Positions 20,526 to 31,833 of a DNA stretch of 64,000 bases are shown in pieces (position 1 is the stretch's first letter; each line of letters opens with the position of its first letter). Source of the DNA: Sanguinoderma infundibulare. Taxonomy: Eukaryota > Basidiomycota > Agaricomycetes > Polyporales > Polyporaceae. The stretch is taken from contig JAVLRN010000001.1 in assembly GCA_032821775.1 (NCBI GenBank), positions 3,162,001 to 3,226,000 of the forward strand, read 5' to 3'. The translations under genes were made by a program, and so were the position numbers. Below the pieces are notes generated by a model. It searched no databases and had not been told where the DNA came from. It saw nothing but the letters and a program-made list of their open reading frames with translations.

Positions 20526-21809
20526 ATGTCCCAGTCACCCCAAGGAGATATTCAGGAGCGCATCGCCGCCGCGCGGCGTGAAGCGGAGAGTCTGAAGGAG
20601 AAAATCCGTGCAAAGAGGGAGTCTTCCGCCGATACGTCCTGTCAGTCTCACCCTTCGCGTCGGCCGACATGCACTGACAGAGCCAACGCTCGTTTTAGTG
20701 AAGGCAATGGCTGCTAACGAGGTCGACCAATTGCCCCGCGTAGTCATGCGTCCGCGTCGGGCTCTCCGTGGTCACCTTGCCAAGATCTACGCCATGCACT
20801 GGGCTACCGACCGGCGGCATCTCGTTTCAGCTTCGCAAGACGGCAAGCTCATCGTTTGGGACGCTTACACTACCAACAAGGTTCACGCAATTCCCCTTCG
20901 TTCCAGCTGGGTCATGACTTGCGCCTACTCCCCCTCGGGGAGTTACGTTGCCTGCGGTGGTCTCGACAACATCTGCTCGATCTACAACCTCCACTCCAAG
21001 GAGGGCAACAACGTCAAGGGCGCCCGCGAGCTCAGCGCCCACTCTGGTTACCTCAGCTGCTGCCGTTTCCTCAATGACCGCCAGATCGTCACATCCTCTG
21101 GTGACATGACCTGCATGTTGTGGGATATCGAAGCTGGTGTTCGCGTCGTCGAGTTCAGCGACCACACCGGTGACGTGATGAGGTCAGTCTAGATTCTACA
21201 GTCTCGTCATGTCTCGCCCCGTCTAAGGCGCTTTCCACTTCAGTCTCTCCCTCGGTCCCAGCCAGAATGTATTTGTTTCTGGCGCGTGCGATGCTACTGC
21301 GAAGCTTTGGGATATTCGCAGCGGCAAGGCGACGCAAACTTTCACTGGCCACGAATCCGACATCAATGCTGTTAGGTCAGCAACGAACAGTCTCGGCTGA
21401 TGTGTTCTGTGCTCACCGACCAATAGCTTCTTCCCTAATGGAGACGCCTTTGCCACGGGTTCCGACGACGCGTCGTGCCGTCTCTTTGACATTCGTGCCG
21501 ACCGTGAACTGAACGCGTTTACGCACGACAACATCCTTTGCGGTATCACCTCCGTCGCCTTCTCCATCTCTGGCCGTATCCTCTTCGGTGGTTACGATGA
21601 CTGGACGTGCAACGTATGGGACACCCTTAAGGGTGAGCGTGTAGGCGTTTTGACCGGCCACGAGAACCGCGTCAGCTGCCTTGGGGTCAGTTCTGACGGC
21701 ATGGCCCTGTGCACGGGCAGTTGGGATAGCACGCTCAGGGTTTGTTCATTCACCTCCGCATCAATGGAGATCCGAAAGCTAATTGGTTACTTTGTAGGTT
21801 TGGGCGTAA
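20526..21809 (+). CDS. Heterotrimeric G-protein beta subunit (WD40)
   Basis: Five exons (20526-20640, 20699-21182, 21244-21375, 21427-21739, 21798-21809) join in phase to 351 aa, the normal size for fungal G-beta. The N-terminal helix ([20 protein letters not shown]) is the coiled-coil partner for G-gamma. Seven WD repeats follow: [103 protein letters not shown] and [12 protein letters not shown], closing with [14 protein letters not shown]. The last exon is only 12 nt and encodes the terminal VWA-stop, which completes blade seven. In basidiomycetes this subunit acts downstream of pheromone and nutrient receptors; I cannot tell from sequence which pathway dominates here. Confidence 0.95.
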
Positions 21810-22399
21810 AGAGCTCTCGGTTATTGGAAGTTCGGGTCCGTTACATACCCTCCTGTTGCCCGAATGTATTCTCGGAATGGGTTCCTTCATGACCTTTCTA
21901 TCGATATCTGTCTTCTCATATGGTAGCTCTTTTGTCCCACCTTACATGCGCCGAGCTGACCGCCGTTGAGTCTGTCATTACGCGTCACCCCTTGAACACT
22001 CGTTGCACACCAGACCGCGGGGTGGCATACCTCTTGTGCATATTCCCTATTCACGCGGCTTCCGTTTCATATGTCTTCATTGCTTTTTCTCCGCTCTGCG
22101 TTTCTCGTGTCCCTCTCGTCAATTCTGGTTTACATAGTTGGCAATACACTCCCTATGCCATCTTTTCTTATCGTGCGCGCGATTGACGGCGCGGGAACTC
22201 GGTATATGTGATGGTGGCAACGCCGTGTCGTATTCGACGCTCACTGGCCGCCGAGATGGAGTCCATTTTGTAGACGTGTCTGTCTCGTAGCGCCCGCGCA
22301 ATGCTTAACCTGTCGCCGTGTCCCTCATCGTCCCCATCGCCGTTCTCACTCCTCCTCACACGACCCTCGCGCCCTCGTTAGACGCATACACCCCCCACC
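21810..22399 (+). other. 590-bp spacer, G-beta 3' region and golgin-like promoter
   Basis: Two genes in tandem flank this stretch. It should contain the G-beta terminator and the promoter of the next gene. No additional frame with conserved blocks is visible. Confidence 0.5.
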
Positions 22400-25300
22400 A
22401 TGTCGGAAGATGATCGCGCCGCCAAAGCAGCCCGCGCGAGGGCGATGGTCTGGCCACGGCATGCATTCGAGGTTGTCCAGGAGTGCTCACCGCTCGGCTG
22501 TCTTCTAGCTCAAGAAGAGGCAAGCCCAAAAGGCCGCTGAAGCAGGTGGCGGGCCCACAAGTCCTCGCGTCGCGTCCCCCGCCCCTCGTATTGCGTCTCC
22601 GAGCCCGGCATCGTCGAGAACGTTTTCGCCTGCACCTGAGGCTGCTGCGCCTCCCACACCTGCACCCGCGCCGGCACCGGTTCCCCCCGTCGCGGAGAGA
22701 CAGGATAGCAATGTGGCAGACCTGTGAGTCCGTGTAGTCGCTTTCCAAATGGCCCGTTTCTCACTGTGCTGGCGAAACTATGGTTGCGGTATAGGTTCTC
22801 GAACGGACCCTCCACGAATGGCGCGGACTCGTCATGGCTTTCTGGTCTGACGCGTGTCGATTCGGATACTCCTCCAGCTGCCCTCATCTCCCCTGCCCCT
22901 CGCCACGCTGTGAAACCTCCTCCTGCCTCTGCCGTGTCTACGCCGGCGGTGCCGTCAGAGCAGGACGGCCTCAGAGCGCTCGTAAGGGACCAGAGGACTG
23001 CCATCGAGGCACTGGAGGCCGAGAAAGCGTCGCTGAGCACGTCGTTGGATCGCCTTTCGCAGGTGGAGAGCAGTGCGTCTGTTTATGTTCGCTGTATGCG
23101 GTTCTCGGTTCATGAGCTGTACGTGCAGAGGCGCGTCAAGTGCAGGAATTGCTGGAGACGGAGCGCAGGAAGACGGCAGGACTAGAATCCGCTGTCCAAG
23201 AGACGGAGACGACCTCACAACGACTATCTGACCAGCTCCAGCAAGCGCAGGGCGCTGTTTCTTCCCTCCAAGCCGAACGGAACGCGTTGAATGCATCGGT
23301 TATCGAGCTGAATGCAGCCTTGGCCAGTGTGTACCCCCTCCATTTCCCTTTCGTTTTCACAACAATTATGTTCTGATGGTGGGTATACAGAGACATCGGG
23401 GGAGAATGCGCAAGCACTACAGAGCGAACGTCAAAACTCGACTAGACTGCAAGAACAGGTTCAGAGCCTAGACCAGTCCATCCATGAATACTCGGAGCGT
23501 GTCGAACAGCAACAACAAACGATCTCCTTGCTTGTCTCCGAAAAGGCTTCCTTGTCTTCAGCAGTCGAGAGACTGGAACATGCAGAAGCCGGTACGTTTC
23601 CTGCCATGCATAGCTTCCGACCGCCATGTGACGCAAGGAACTGCAGCCCAGAAAGACACCGAGAAGCGACTTCAGGACGAGCTTTCACGGGGTGCAAAGC
23701 TTCAAGTCCGCGTCTCACAGCTAGAGTCTGAAGCCGACGCGTCCGTTTCCAAAATCTCTGCACTAACGGAACACGAGAAGACACTGACAGATAAGACACG
23801 AGACCAGGTTTGCCTGCCTTGCTAGTTGCAACCGCTACGGATGCTCACTGTCGCTTTAGGAACGCGAGATTCAACTGCTGAACGGCACCCTTCACGACCT
23901 GCGGACACAGGCCGAGGAACACCGGCGTCGGGTGCGCGAGCTGGAGGAACAAATCGAGAGCGACGATCGTGCCGAGAGGCTTGAGGAGACTCTAAAGAAC
24001 ACTCAAGACCGCGCCGACGAACTTGAGTTCCAGCTCTCCAAGCTGCGTCAAGTAAGGACATATTTGCTTGTCCAAACCAAGATTTGCGCTAAACCCTGAA
24101 TCTGCCTAGACCCACGAAGCGCTTCAGGCTGAACGGAATCACGTCCAAGACCAGCTGCAACAGAAGACTGCGGCCGAGGCTGACTGGCAAGCGCGGCATG
24201 CAGAAGTCGAACAGCAGCACTCTGCGGCCGAGGAACAACTGACGTCTGTGGTCACAGAGCGAGATGGTCTCCTCGGGGAACGTACGGCTCTTCTGACTGA
24301 GATCGAGGGGAACAAGGGCCTCGTCTCCGAGCTGCAACAGAAGCTGGGCGCTTTTGCCTCTGACCTCGCGGCGAACGCTCGTCAGCTGAAGCAAGTCCAA
24401 GCTGAACTCAAGGCTGCCAACGCCCGCGCCGACGACGCTGAGAAGACGCAGAAGGAGCTGCAGGCGGAGGGCATCGGCCTCATGCGTTCGCTCGACGAGA
24501 TGCGTCCCAAGATCGTTGAGCTCACGGACGAGAAGCTCGTGTTCAGCGAGAAGATCGACAGCCTGGAGAAGACGATCCACGCACGCGAAAACGACGTTGC
24601 TCAGCTCGAAACCAGCCTCGAGGAGCTCAAGGACGAGAAGGTGTCCGTGGAGCGGGAGCGAGACGGCCTTCGCACGGCGCTGGAACGCGAACGGGCCGAT
24701 CTACAGAAGGACTCCACGGAGCTGCAGCAGGCGTACTCAGAGCTCCAGACGGAACTCGGAACTGCGCAGAAGAACGTCCAGGATCTCGAGGACGAGCGCG
24801 ACAAGCTTCGACAAGTCGCCAATTCCAACGTCGACGAGATCCGCAGGCTCACAGACACCGTCCAGTCTCAAATGACGCAGGTCAATGCGCTGCGCGCTGA
24901 GCTCGGCGAACATACGCAAGCTCAGACCGAAACTTCCGACTACCTGGAGCGCGCGCAGGCGGAGATAGAGACCCTGCGCACCGAGCAGGTGCAGAAGGAC
25001 GAGGAGCTCGAGCGGCTCCGAGCCGCGGCCTCCGCCCCTCCCGCACACGCAGACCAGTCGCAGTCCCTGGACGCCGAGATGCTCAGCGCGCTGAAACAGC
25101 AGCACGCCCTGGAGCTGTCCGCCGCGCACCAGCAGGTGCGCGCGCTCGAGACGTCCGTCTTCAACGCCGAGGCGCAGGCCCACGCGCTGCAGCGGCAGCT
25201 CGCCGCGCTCGAGGACGAGCTCGCGCAGCTACGCCCGCTCCACTCGTCGTCGCGCGCGTCACCGTCGTCGCACGCGCACGCGCTCCCGAAGCGCACCGCC

Positions 25301-25711
25301 AGCAGGGCGGTCGACCACTCCGACGAGCTCCGGAGGGCGTCGTTCCAGTCGCACCGCCCTACGGGGCCCTCGTCCCCGCCGACGCTGCCGGCGTTCGAGG
25401 GCCTGTCGCCCGAGGCGCGGCACAAGCGCAAGGTGTCCCTCGGCATGCTCAAGGCGCGCATCGACAGCGAGGTGGCCGCGTCAGGTCACGCTCCAAGACC
25501 GTCTTCGAGAAGCTCGAAGGGAGTCGCGTCTCCTGTTAACAAGCCTGGCGGGCTCCCAGTCGTCGTCGAGCCTCCGTCAGAGTCCTCCACGACAAGATCA
25601 ACACCGCCGCCACCGCATACCCATGCCCGTGCCATCAAGCGGCTCACCTTCATGGACGAGTCGCACATCTTCTGGTGCCATTCATGTCAAGGCGACCTAG
25701 TCGTTCTTTGA
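22400..25711 (+). CDS. Long coiled-coil (golgin-like) protein, 967 aa
   Basis: Eight exons (22400-22447, 22509-22723, 22795-23072, 23129-23326, 23391-23591, 23638-23807, 23860-24051, 24110-25711) join in phase. The N-terminus (KAARARAMLKKRQAQKAA) is basic and recalls the p115-binding end of GM130-type golgins. A Pro/Ala/Ser-rich linker (to ~residue 150) leads into several hundred residues of heptad-like Glu/Leu/Gln/Lys sequence (for example ERLEETLKNTQDRADELEF), a rod for tethering vesicles or scaffolding. After ~830 it becomes Ser/Pro-rich, and it ends with FMDESHIFWCHSCQGDLVVL, a compact tail with a CxxC pair. There is no GRIP domain. Golgi tethering is inferred from architecture, and another coiled-coil scaffold is possible. 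Confidence 0.72.
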
Positions 25712-26200
25712 GGTCATCAGGATTTTTCCGTTGTTTTGCGTATCCGCCTCGCAGACTCCTTCCATGCTTGCCTATCCCCCTCTCACCACTCTTCTGGATC
25801 ACGCATCGCGTTCAGGCTCACTCGTCGGGCAGCTACATGGCCTTTTGAGGGAATATATCGACATTATAATGTACATGATTAATATACGTAGGACATTGCA
25901 TGGGTCGGCGGTGGTGCTAGTGGTGTGGGGGCGGCCAGCGCTGGCCGCAATGGCCGGGGACCAGATATACCCACCGCATATTACACGATATTATACTCTA
26001 TGCGTGATGCTGGGCGACGGCTATTAAACAAAACATCAGAAAGAGAGAGAGCACAGAGAGAGAGTCCCATAACAGTCGTAGGCATGAACAGCATGGCGTC
26101 GCATTATAGGATGTACACGAGTGTTCGAGAGGGAGGGAGAGAAGTGGATACCATGCGCGTGCGTGATCCACACGTAGAAATAGGGCTGGATGGGGGTCGC
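25712..26200. other. Convergent 3' spacer
   Basis: This 489-bp spacer separates two convergent stop codons. It contains a purine-rich microsatellite-like patch (gagagaga near 26040-26065) and AT-richer sequence around 25850-26000, as expected for 3' regions. No gene is seen. Confidence 0.55.
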
Positions 26201-29200
26201 TCACTGCGAGAGGCTGTTTCGTTTCTTCTTGAGCGTCACCAGAGTCTGTTGCAGATCCTGTTGGAGAAGACAATGTTAGCACATGAAGATCTGGCATCCC
26301 GAGACGAACGGAGGCGAGCCGATGACGCACCTTGACCTCGTCCGGCTTCAGGGTGCCTTGCCGGCCGTCCTCCTCGAGGCCCTTCTCGATGCTCTCTAGG
26401 ATCTCGTTCATGAGGTCGCGGTAGTTGACGCCGAAAAAGTGCGTGAGCTTCGCCGCGCGCCGGCGACGTTGCTGAAACGCGGACGGCGGCGGGGCCGCGA
26501 CCGCGCTGAGCTCGGACGTGAACGAGGCGATGGAGACGCGCGAGGGGAGGGAGCGGCGCCGCTCCGACTTGGCCGCGGCTGCCGTCGCCGTCGTCGGGGT
26601 CGGAAGCGAGCTGTCGTCTCCGAACAGGGGCGACACGGGCGAGTGCGCGGGGTTGGCAGACGAGCCGGACGCGCCAGGGGAGTCGAACTGATAGTCGTAC
26701 TGTTCGCCGGTGGAGTAGAGCTCTCCGTTGCCGGTGATGTAGTCGTGCAGTTCGGCGAGAGATTCCCTGTCGTCCTGTGGATGACCACGCAGGTGGGTGA
26801 GCGGACGGAACAGACGCGAACAAAGGGGAGAGGATAAGAACGGGACTCACCCGATCTAGAATGTCATTGAGGGAGTTCAACGAGTGACGGTAGTGCATGT
26901 ACACGGAGGAAGAGCCGGGCTTGAGGAAGGCGGAGTCGCTCCCGATGAGCGGCTTTGCCGAGTTACCCGAGTCGCCTGTTCCAGGACGCTTGCCCTTCGC
27001 CTTCGTGCCCGTAGTCCCCAAACGGGATGCCTTTGATGTCGGCTTGGGCGACGACTGCCGGAGGATGTCCTTGCCGATGTTGGGCGTGGAAATGGTCGGG
27101 GCACGGGTGTGGTAGAGCGTCTGGGGTGGAGCGACGCCGAACATCTAGACGAGGGGGAAGCGATGAGCATCATCGACACTACAGCACGCATCGGGCCCTA
27201 GGCCTAAGGGATGGGGCGGATACTCACTTTCTCCATCTTCACCGCGCGACGGACGTTGATCGCCTTCTCGCGTTCGTTGAGGGTCTGCTTGAGCCGGTCG
27301 ATGTCGTCGGACCAGCCGCGGGAAAACTCTGCGGCGGAGCTGCTCCTGCGTCGCCTCATCTTGACCTTGCGCACGTCTCCTCCTTCGTCGTCGGAGCGGG
27401 GTAGGGCGTCAACGGGGCTCGATGGCGACGGAGCAGGGGGCGGGAGCGGGCTGCCCTCGTCGAGGGGGCCGAGGACGAGGTGTGGGGGGACGCGGGAGCC
27501 AAGGAAGCGGTGGAGTTTGGCGAGCTTTTCACGCTTGCGACGGCGCTCTTCCTCGGCGAGCTCGTCGGAGCTCATGGTCTCCGCAAACGAGGCGGTCGGC
27601 GAGAACGGATGGCGACGTCCCCGGGGCACCTTTGGCGTCTCGACGAGGAGGTCCGAGATGCCGTCATTCGCCCCTTCCTCATCTGACAGGTCTATGAACG
27701 ACATCGGGGACCCGGGCGGGGGTGGGCCGGGCTTGGATCGCCGAGAGCTGGCGATGCTGGATCGCTCCGATGCAGGGGCAACATGAGCGGGACCGATATG
27801 GATGATGGGCTCGTCGGTGGACGCAACGGACCTCGCAGACTCGGACGACTTGCGGGGCTCGAACGCGAAGTCATCCGGGCTGAGGGGGGCGGAGTGGCGG
27901 CGGTGGGCAGCGAGGGAGACGTACCGGGTACCGTCCGGCGGGGGCCAGAGGAGGGCTCCGGCGGCGTCGTAGACAGGGGGCGGGTTGGGGACATCATCTG
28001 ACATGGAAACGACAGGCCTGTGATGCTTGCGCTTCGCATTCAAATTCAGCGCCAACGGGCCCGGGAGGCAGCCCTGGGGCAGGACCGGCACCTCCTGTAC
28101 GGGCACGTGGGTCGTGGGCGGGACACCAGGCGGCTGGCCGAAGACCTGGGCGAGCTTGCGGGTGGTCCGGACGAGGTCTGCGCGCTCCTTGGGAGTGAGG
28201 TCGTTGGAGAAGGAGAAGGTTGGGTGGGCGGGATCATGGCCAATAGGGTAGGATGACATGGGACTCTGCCTCTTTGGGTGGACAGGGGAGAGCTTGTTTC
28301 CGACAAGGGACCGCCGGCTGAAATCAGGCTTCGGGGCGGTGGGAACAGGCGGCTTTTCGGGTCCGTGAGAAGAAGGAATGATGCTTGTCAAACGAGGTTT
28401 TGTGGAGACAGGCGGGGATGATGATGGACGGGAAGGGGGTGTGGCAATGTTGGACTCTCCGCTCCGGCGCGCGTGTGGCGTAGACTGTTCGGAATGAGAG
28501 CGCAGGCTGGTGGGGGGTATACCGACGAACTGATATTCGGAGGCGCGAGGGGAGAAGGTGGGAGAGGCCATGTCGATGAAGGATTCGCGGTCGGGACTCA
28601 TGGCGGGCCTGCCAGGAGAGGAAGAAGGATCGCGAGGGGTGTCGTCGAAGGAGGTGTTATTAAAGGAGGAGGAGTATATGGTAGACGAGATGCTGATGCG
28701 GGGCTCGGCGTAGGAGGAAGGAGGGTGGTCGCGAGAGGCGGCGGAGGGGGAGAGGGAAGACGTCGCGCTCGGGGCGGACATGATGGGCGGGGCTGATGAG
28801 GGAGGCCGGCCGTGGGAAGTTTGCGGAAGAGCTGATGAGCCGGCGTGCGCCGCGCTCGGATTGGCTCCGGCGGGGGCCCCTGAGGGAGCGAGGGAGGTCA
28901 CTCCAGGCCCTGCGCTCGCCCGGCTACTGCTCTCCTGCTCAGCGATCGCTCCAGGCGGCGAGGCCGAAGCTCCTCGAGGCGGCGACCCGACAGCGGTCGC
29001 TGATGGCGACCAGACCCGGGCACCGCTCCTGCTGCTGCTGCCCCAGCTGAAACCGTGGAGAGTGGTTTGGGAGATCGACCCAGATCCGCTCGTACTGCCC
29101 GTGGCCACAGCACGAGAGCCCGGTCCGCCCCCTCCGCCGCGTTCGGTTTCTGCAACAGCGAGCGGCAATCGGTTCACCGCTCCGCGCAACAAGGCATCTA

Positions 29201-30324
29201 TAGAAACCACCTACTTTTCGACGACGACGATGGCGATGTGATTGGCGAGCTGGGCACGCTTGACGACGGTTTCATCAGCTCTCCTGCCGTCCGCACGCCC
29301 TTGTCCAGCATCCGTCTGTACCGCGACGACAGGTCCTCGCTCTCGCTCTTCTTCAAAGCCCCGGCGCGACTCGTCTCCACGTCCGCGTCGCTCCTCCGTC
29401 TCCTGCTCCGCACGCTCGCGTCCGAGAACATGCTGATCGACTTGGACTTGATCTTCTGCAGCCCCGCGAGATACCGGCTCTGTCGCGACGGCCGCGCCTC
29501 ACCTTCCGTCCCACCTGCGCCGCCTCCAGCTCCGGGCTTGTCGACCGACGTCGTCGACATCTCTGGCGAGGGTGTCAGCGAAGCGGCCGGCGAGGACGAA
29601 CGCAGCTTGGTCCGCTCGGGGGAGGACGACAACCACGCGGACGGCGGCAGCGGCTCTTGCCAACGCTCTTCTCCAAACTCATCCTCTTCCTCTTCCTGTG
29701 CCACCACCGACGGCCGCCGGGCCGTGCTAAACAGCGGCGGGTCGCTCCCGAGAAAGTTGGACAGCCGGGGCGATCGCGCGGCGGGGCTCACCACGCTCTC
29801 GGGCGAATTGGGGTTTGAGGACGACGAGAAGGGCGTGTCGGGGAAGGACGCCAGATGGGACTGCTCCCCGCTCGTCGGAGGCGACGAGGGCGTCGATCGG
29901 GACGGCTTCCGCTTGCGGCTAGTGCTAGTCGGTCGCGGGGCAGGCAGCAGGCCTGTGCTGCTGCCGCTGGCGAGGCTTGGCCGTCGCGGAGGGGGCGGCA
30001 GGCCGCCAGGGGCGGTACTCGGTCGGGTCGTCGGGGACGTCACTGCGGGAACGACGCACGTCAGGTTAGGCCGGCACACGCTCGCGCGTGTGCGGATCCG
30101 GTGACAAATGAAATGTGAGTGCGAGATTGGAACGGACCTGATCCGGCCTCGAGCTCTAGCGCGGCATTCAATACCTGAGGCTCGACGATGAACCTCTTCA
30201 GGTCCGACGACTGGGACGGGCGGCGCTGGCCGGTCGCGGACGCAGACGCGGGCTGCAAACCATGATCGAAGGCTGGTGGGTTCGGCGCGCTTCTCTCGGG
30301 AGACTCTTCCCCTACGTTCCTCAT
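26201..30324 (-). CDS. Uncharacterised Ser/Pro-rich protein with conserved-looking helical C-terminus, 1243 aa
   Basis: Six exons (30324-30138, 30042-29215, 29149-27228, 27144-26851, 26774-26331, 26257-26201) join in phase; I do not recognise a named family. Most of the protein is low-complexity Ser/Pro/Arg sequence with short basic or charged islands (RYLAGLQKIKSKSISMFSD; RKREKLAKLHRFLGSRVPPH; RLKQTLNEREKAINVRRAVK). The C-terminus (~1186-1243) is ordered: KLTHFFGVNYRDLMNEILES, then EKGLEEDGRQGTLKPDEV, then QQTLVTLKKKRNSL. It looks like a folded helical module and is the best part to search with. The 29214-29150 intron was chosen because without it the frame stops at 29198 just as a second frame opens. 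A Met at 30429 is an alternative start. It may be a cell-cortex or signalling scaffold, but that is a guess. Confidence 0.7.
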
Positions 30325-31833
30325 CGGATGTGTCACAGGCCGTGAGAGGAACGGAAGAAGATGGAAGCGGGAAGCAGCGGGTGGGGCAGGACAAAGTGAG
30401 GGCGATCCAACGAGAGGGAGGGGAGGCAAGAAGGAAGGGTGTCAGGAAGGAGGGACACTGGCGGACGGGATGGACTTGGGATTAGGATATGGAGAGGCCG
30501 CCCAGGCACGCCAGGTAGAGGTTCACTGGAGAGATGTTCGGGTGCACCGCCCTGGAGGGGAGAATACTTAGCGAGAGCGCGGTCGGAGCTTCGGGACGGT
30601 CAGAAGAGAACCCGGGACAGGTGGGAGTGACAGGATGAGCAAGCCGCCCCACCAGCGGCCGTCGGGCTGGAGGCGCGAAACACACTGCGGGGATACCAAG
30701 TGGCTCGTGCGAGAGGGGCACGGCGGGATAGGGCGGGACTCGCGCGCACGATTGGACGCCTGCGCGCATATGACGGCGGGGTGCGCCGAGTGCAGGTGCA
30801 GCAGAGCCCGACCGTCGTCCTGTCGCGCCGCGCTCGGATGAGTGAGAGGATGACAGAAATGAACGTGCGAGACAGCCCCGGCGCCGTCCGCCCCACTCGG
30901 AATGCACGTCGCCCTGGCAACGCGGGCGGCTGCGGACCCTTTCCCCATCCTCGACGCAGCTTCTGTCCGATCTTGGCCATCGATCCTCCCGTGAACATGA
31001 TCTGCGTCCGATCTCCCTCTCAGATGCTCCACCCTCCGACAAATCCTCTCGCTCAGCCTCGCTCAGCGCCCCCCTCTTACACTCAGGAGCCGACTAGTCA
31101 TCACCTCACCAAACACTTCCGATTAGGGTCTGTGTCTCACCGCACGCTTTGGTTCCGAGTGTACTCCCGGTCTGGATGGAGATTTAAACTCGATGCCAGG
31201 CGCTCCACGCACCTGATTAAATCCATAATCAAACCCAAACTTCAGACACACCAGGACACACTCCTAACCCGCGCCTGACAAACCTTGACATTACACGACA
31301 TTCAATAAACGTACATCGAGCACCACCCAATTGACCGCGACCCTCGCGCCTCCTCTCTTTTTAAGGGGACCGTTGGATGAACCGTCGGGTGTAAACCGTC
31401 CGAGTTCTGCGCACACGCAGCAACATCATCTCGCACGCGCCCACCCCAATCGTCTTGTACGTACTCGACTGTCTCCATCACGTCAAGAAGCGTCCACGAG
31501 GCCCGACCTGGGCAGTTGGACGATGGGAGATAACGTTCACGAGACCGGATGAATATGAATATGGCTTGAAGCGTTGCGATTGTTCGAGAGAGAGATGTAT
31601 GGGTACAATGTGACACAGCAGTATAGAGTATATGCACTACAGAATATTTGCCAAGCGACGGGTCGGGGACGAGAGCGTACGGAGAACGATGGTGTGGTCG
31701 GCACACGGAGCCTGGAATGTACAAGGTCATTATTGGGACATACTCAACGAGCGGAAACAAACGAAAGATGCGGCACAACCAGGGGGATGGCGGTCAAATT
31801 ATTACCCATCAGGGCAAGTACGTATCGTACGTC
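30325..31833. other. 1.5-kb spacer upstream of the 1243-aa gene
   Basis: This lies between the start of the 1243-aa gene and the stop of the Nvj2-like gene (both minus). Frames on both strands in 30470-31040 overlap each other and carry no recognisable domain. It should hold one promoter and one terminator. Confidence 0.5.

Noticed and set aside
24089..24580. 163-codon minus-strand frame with Leu-rich sequence
   Set aside because: Antisense shadow of the golgin coiled coil; Glu/Lys/Leu codons read in reverse give Leu/Phe-rich frames.
29055..30104. 349-codon plus-strand frame
   Set aside because: Antisense shadow of the 1243-aa gene, which has splice junctions in phase and the expected composition on the minus strand.
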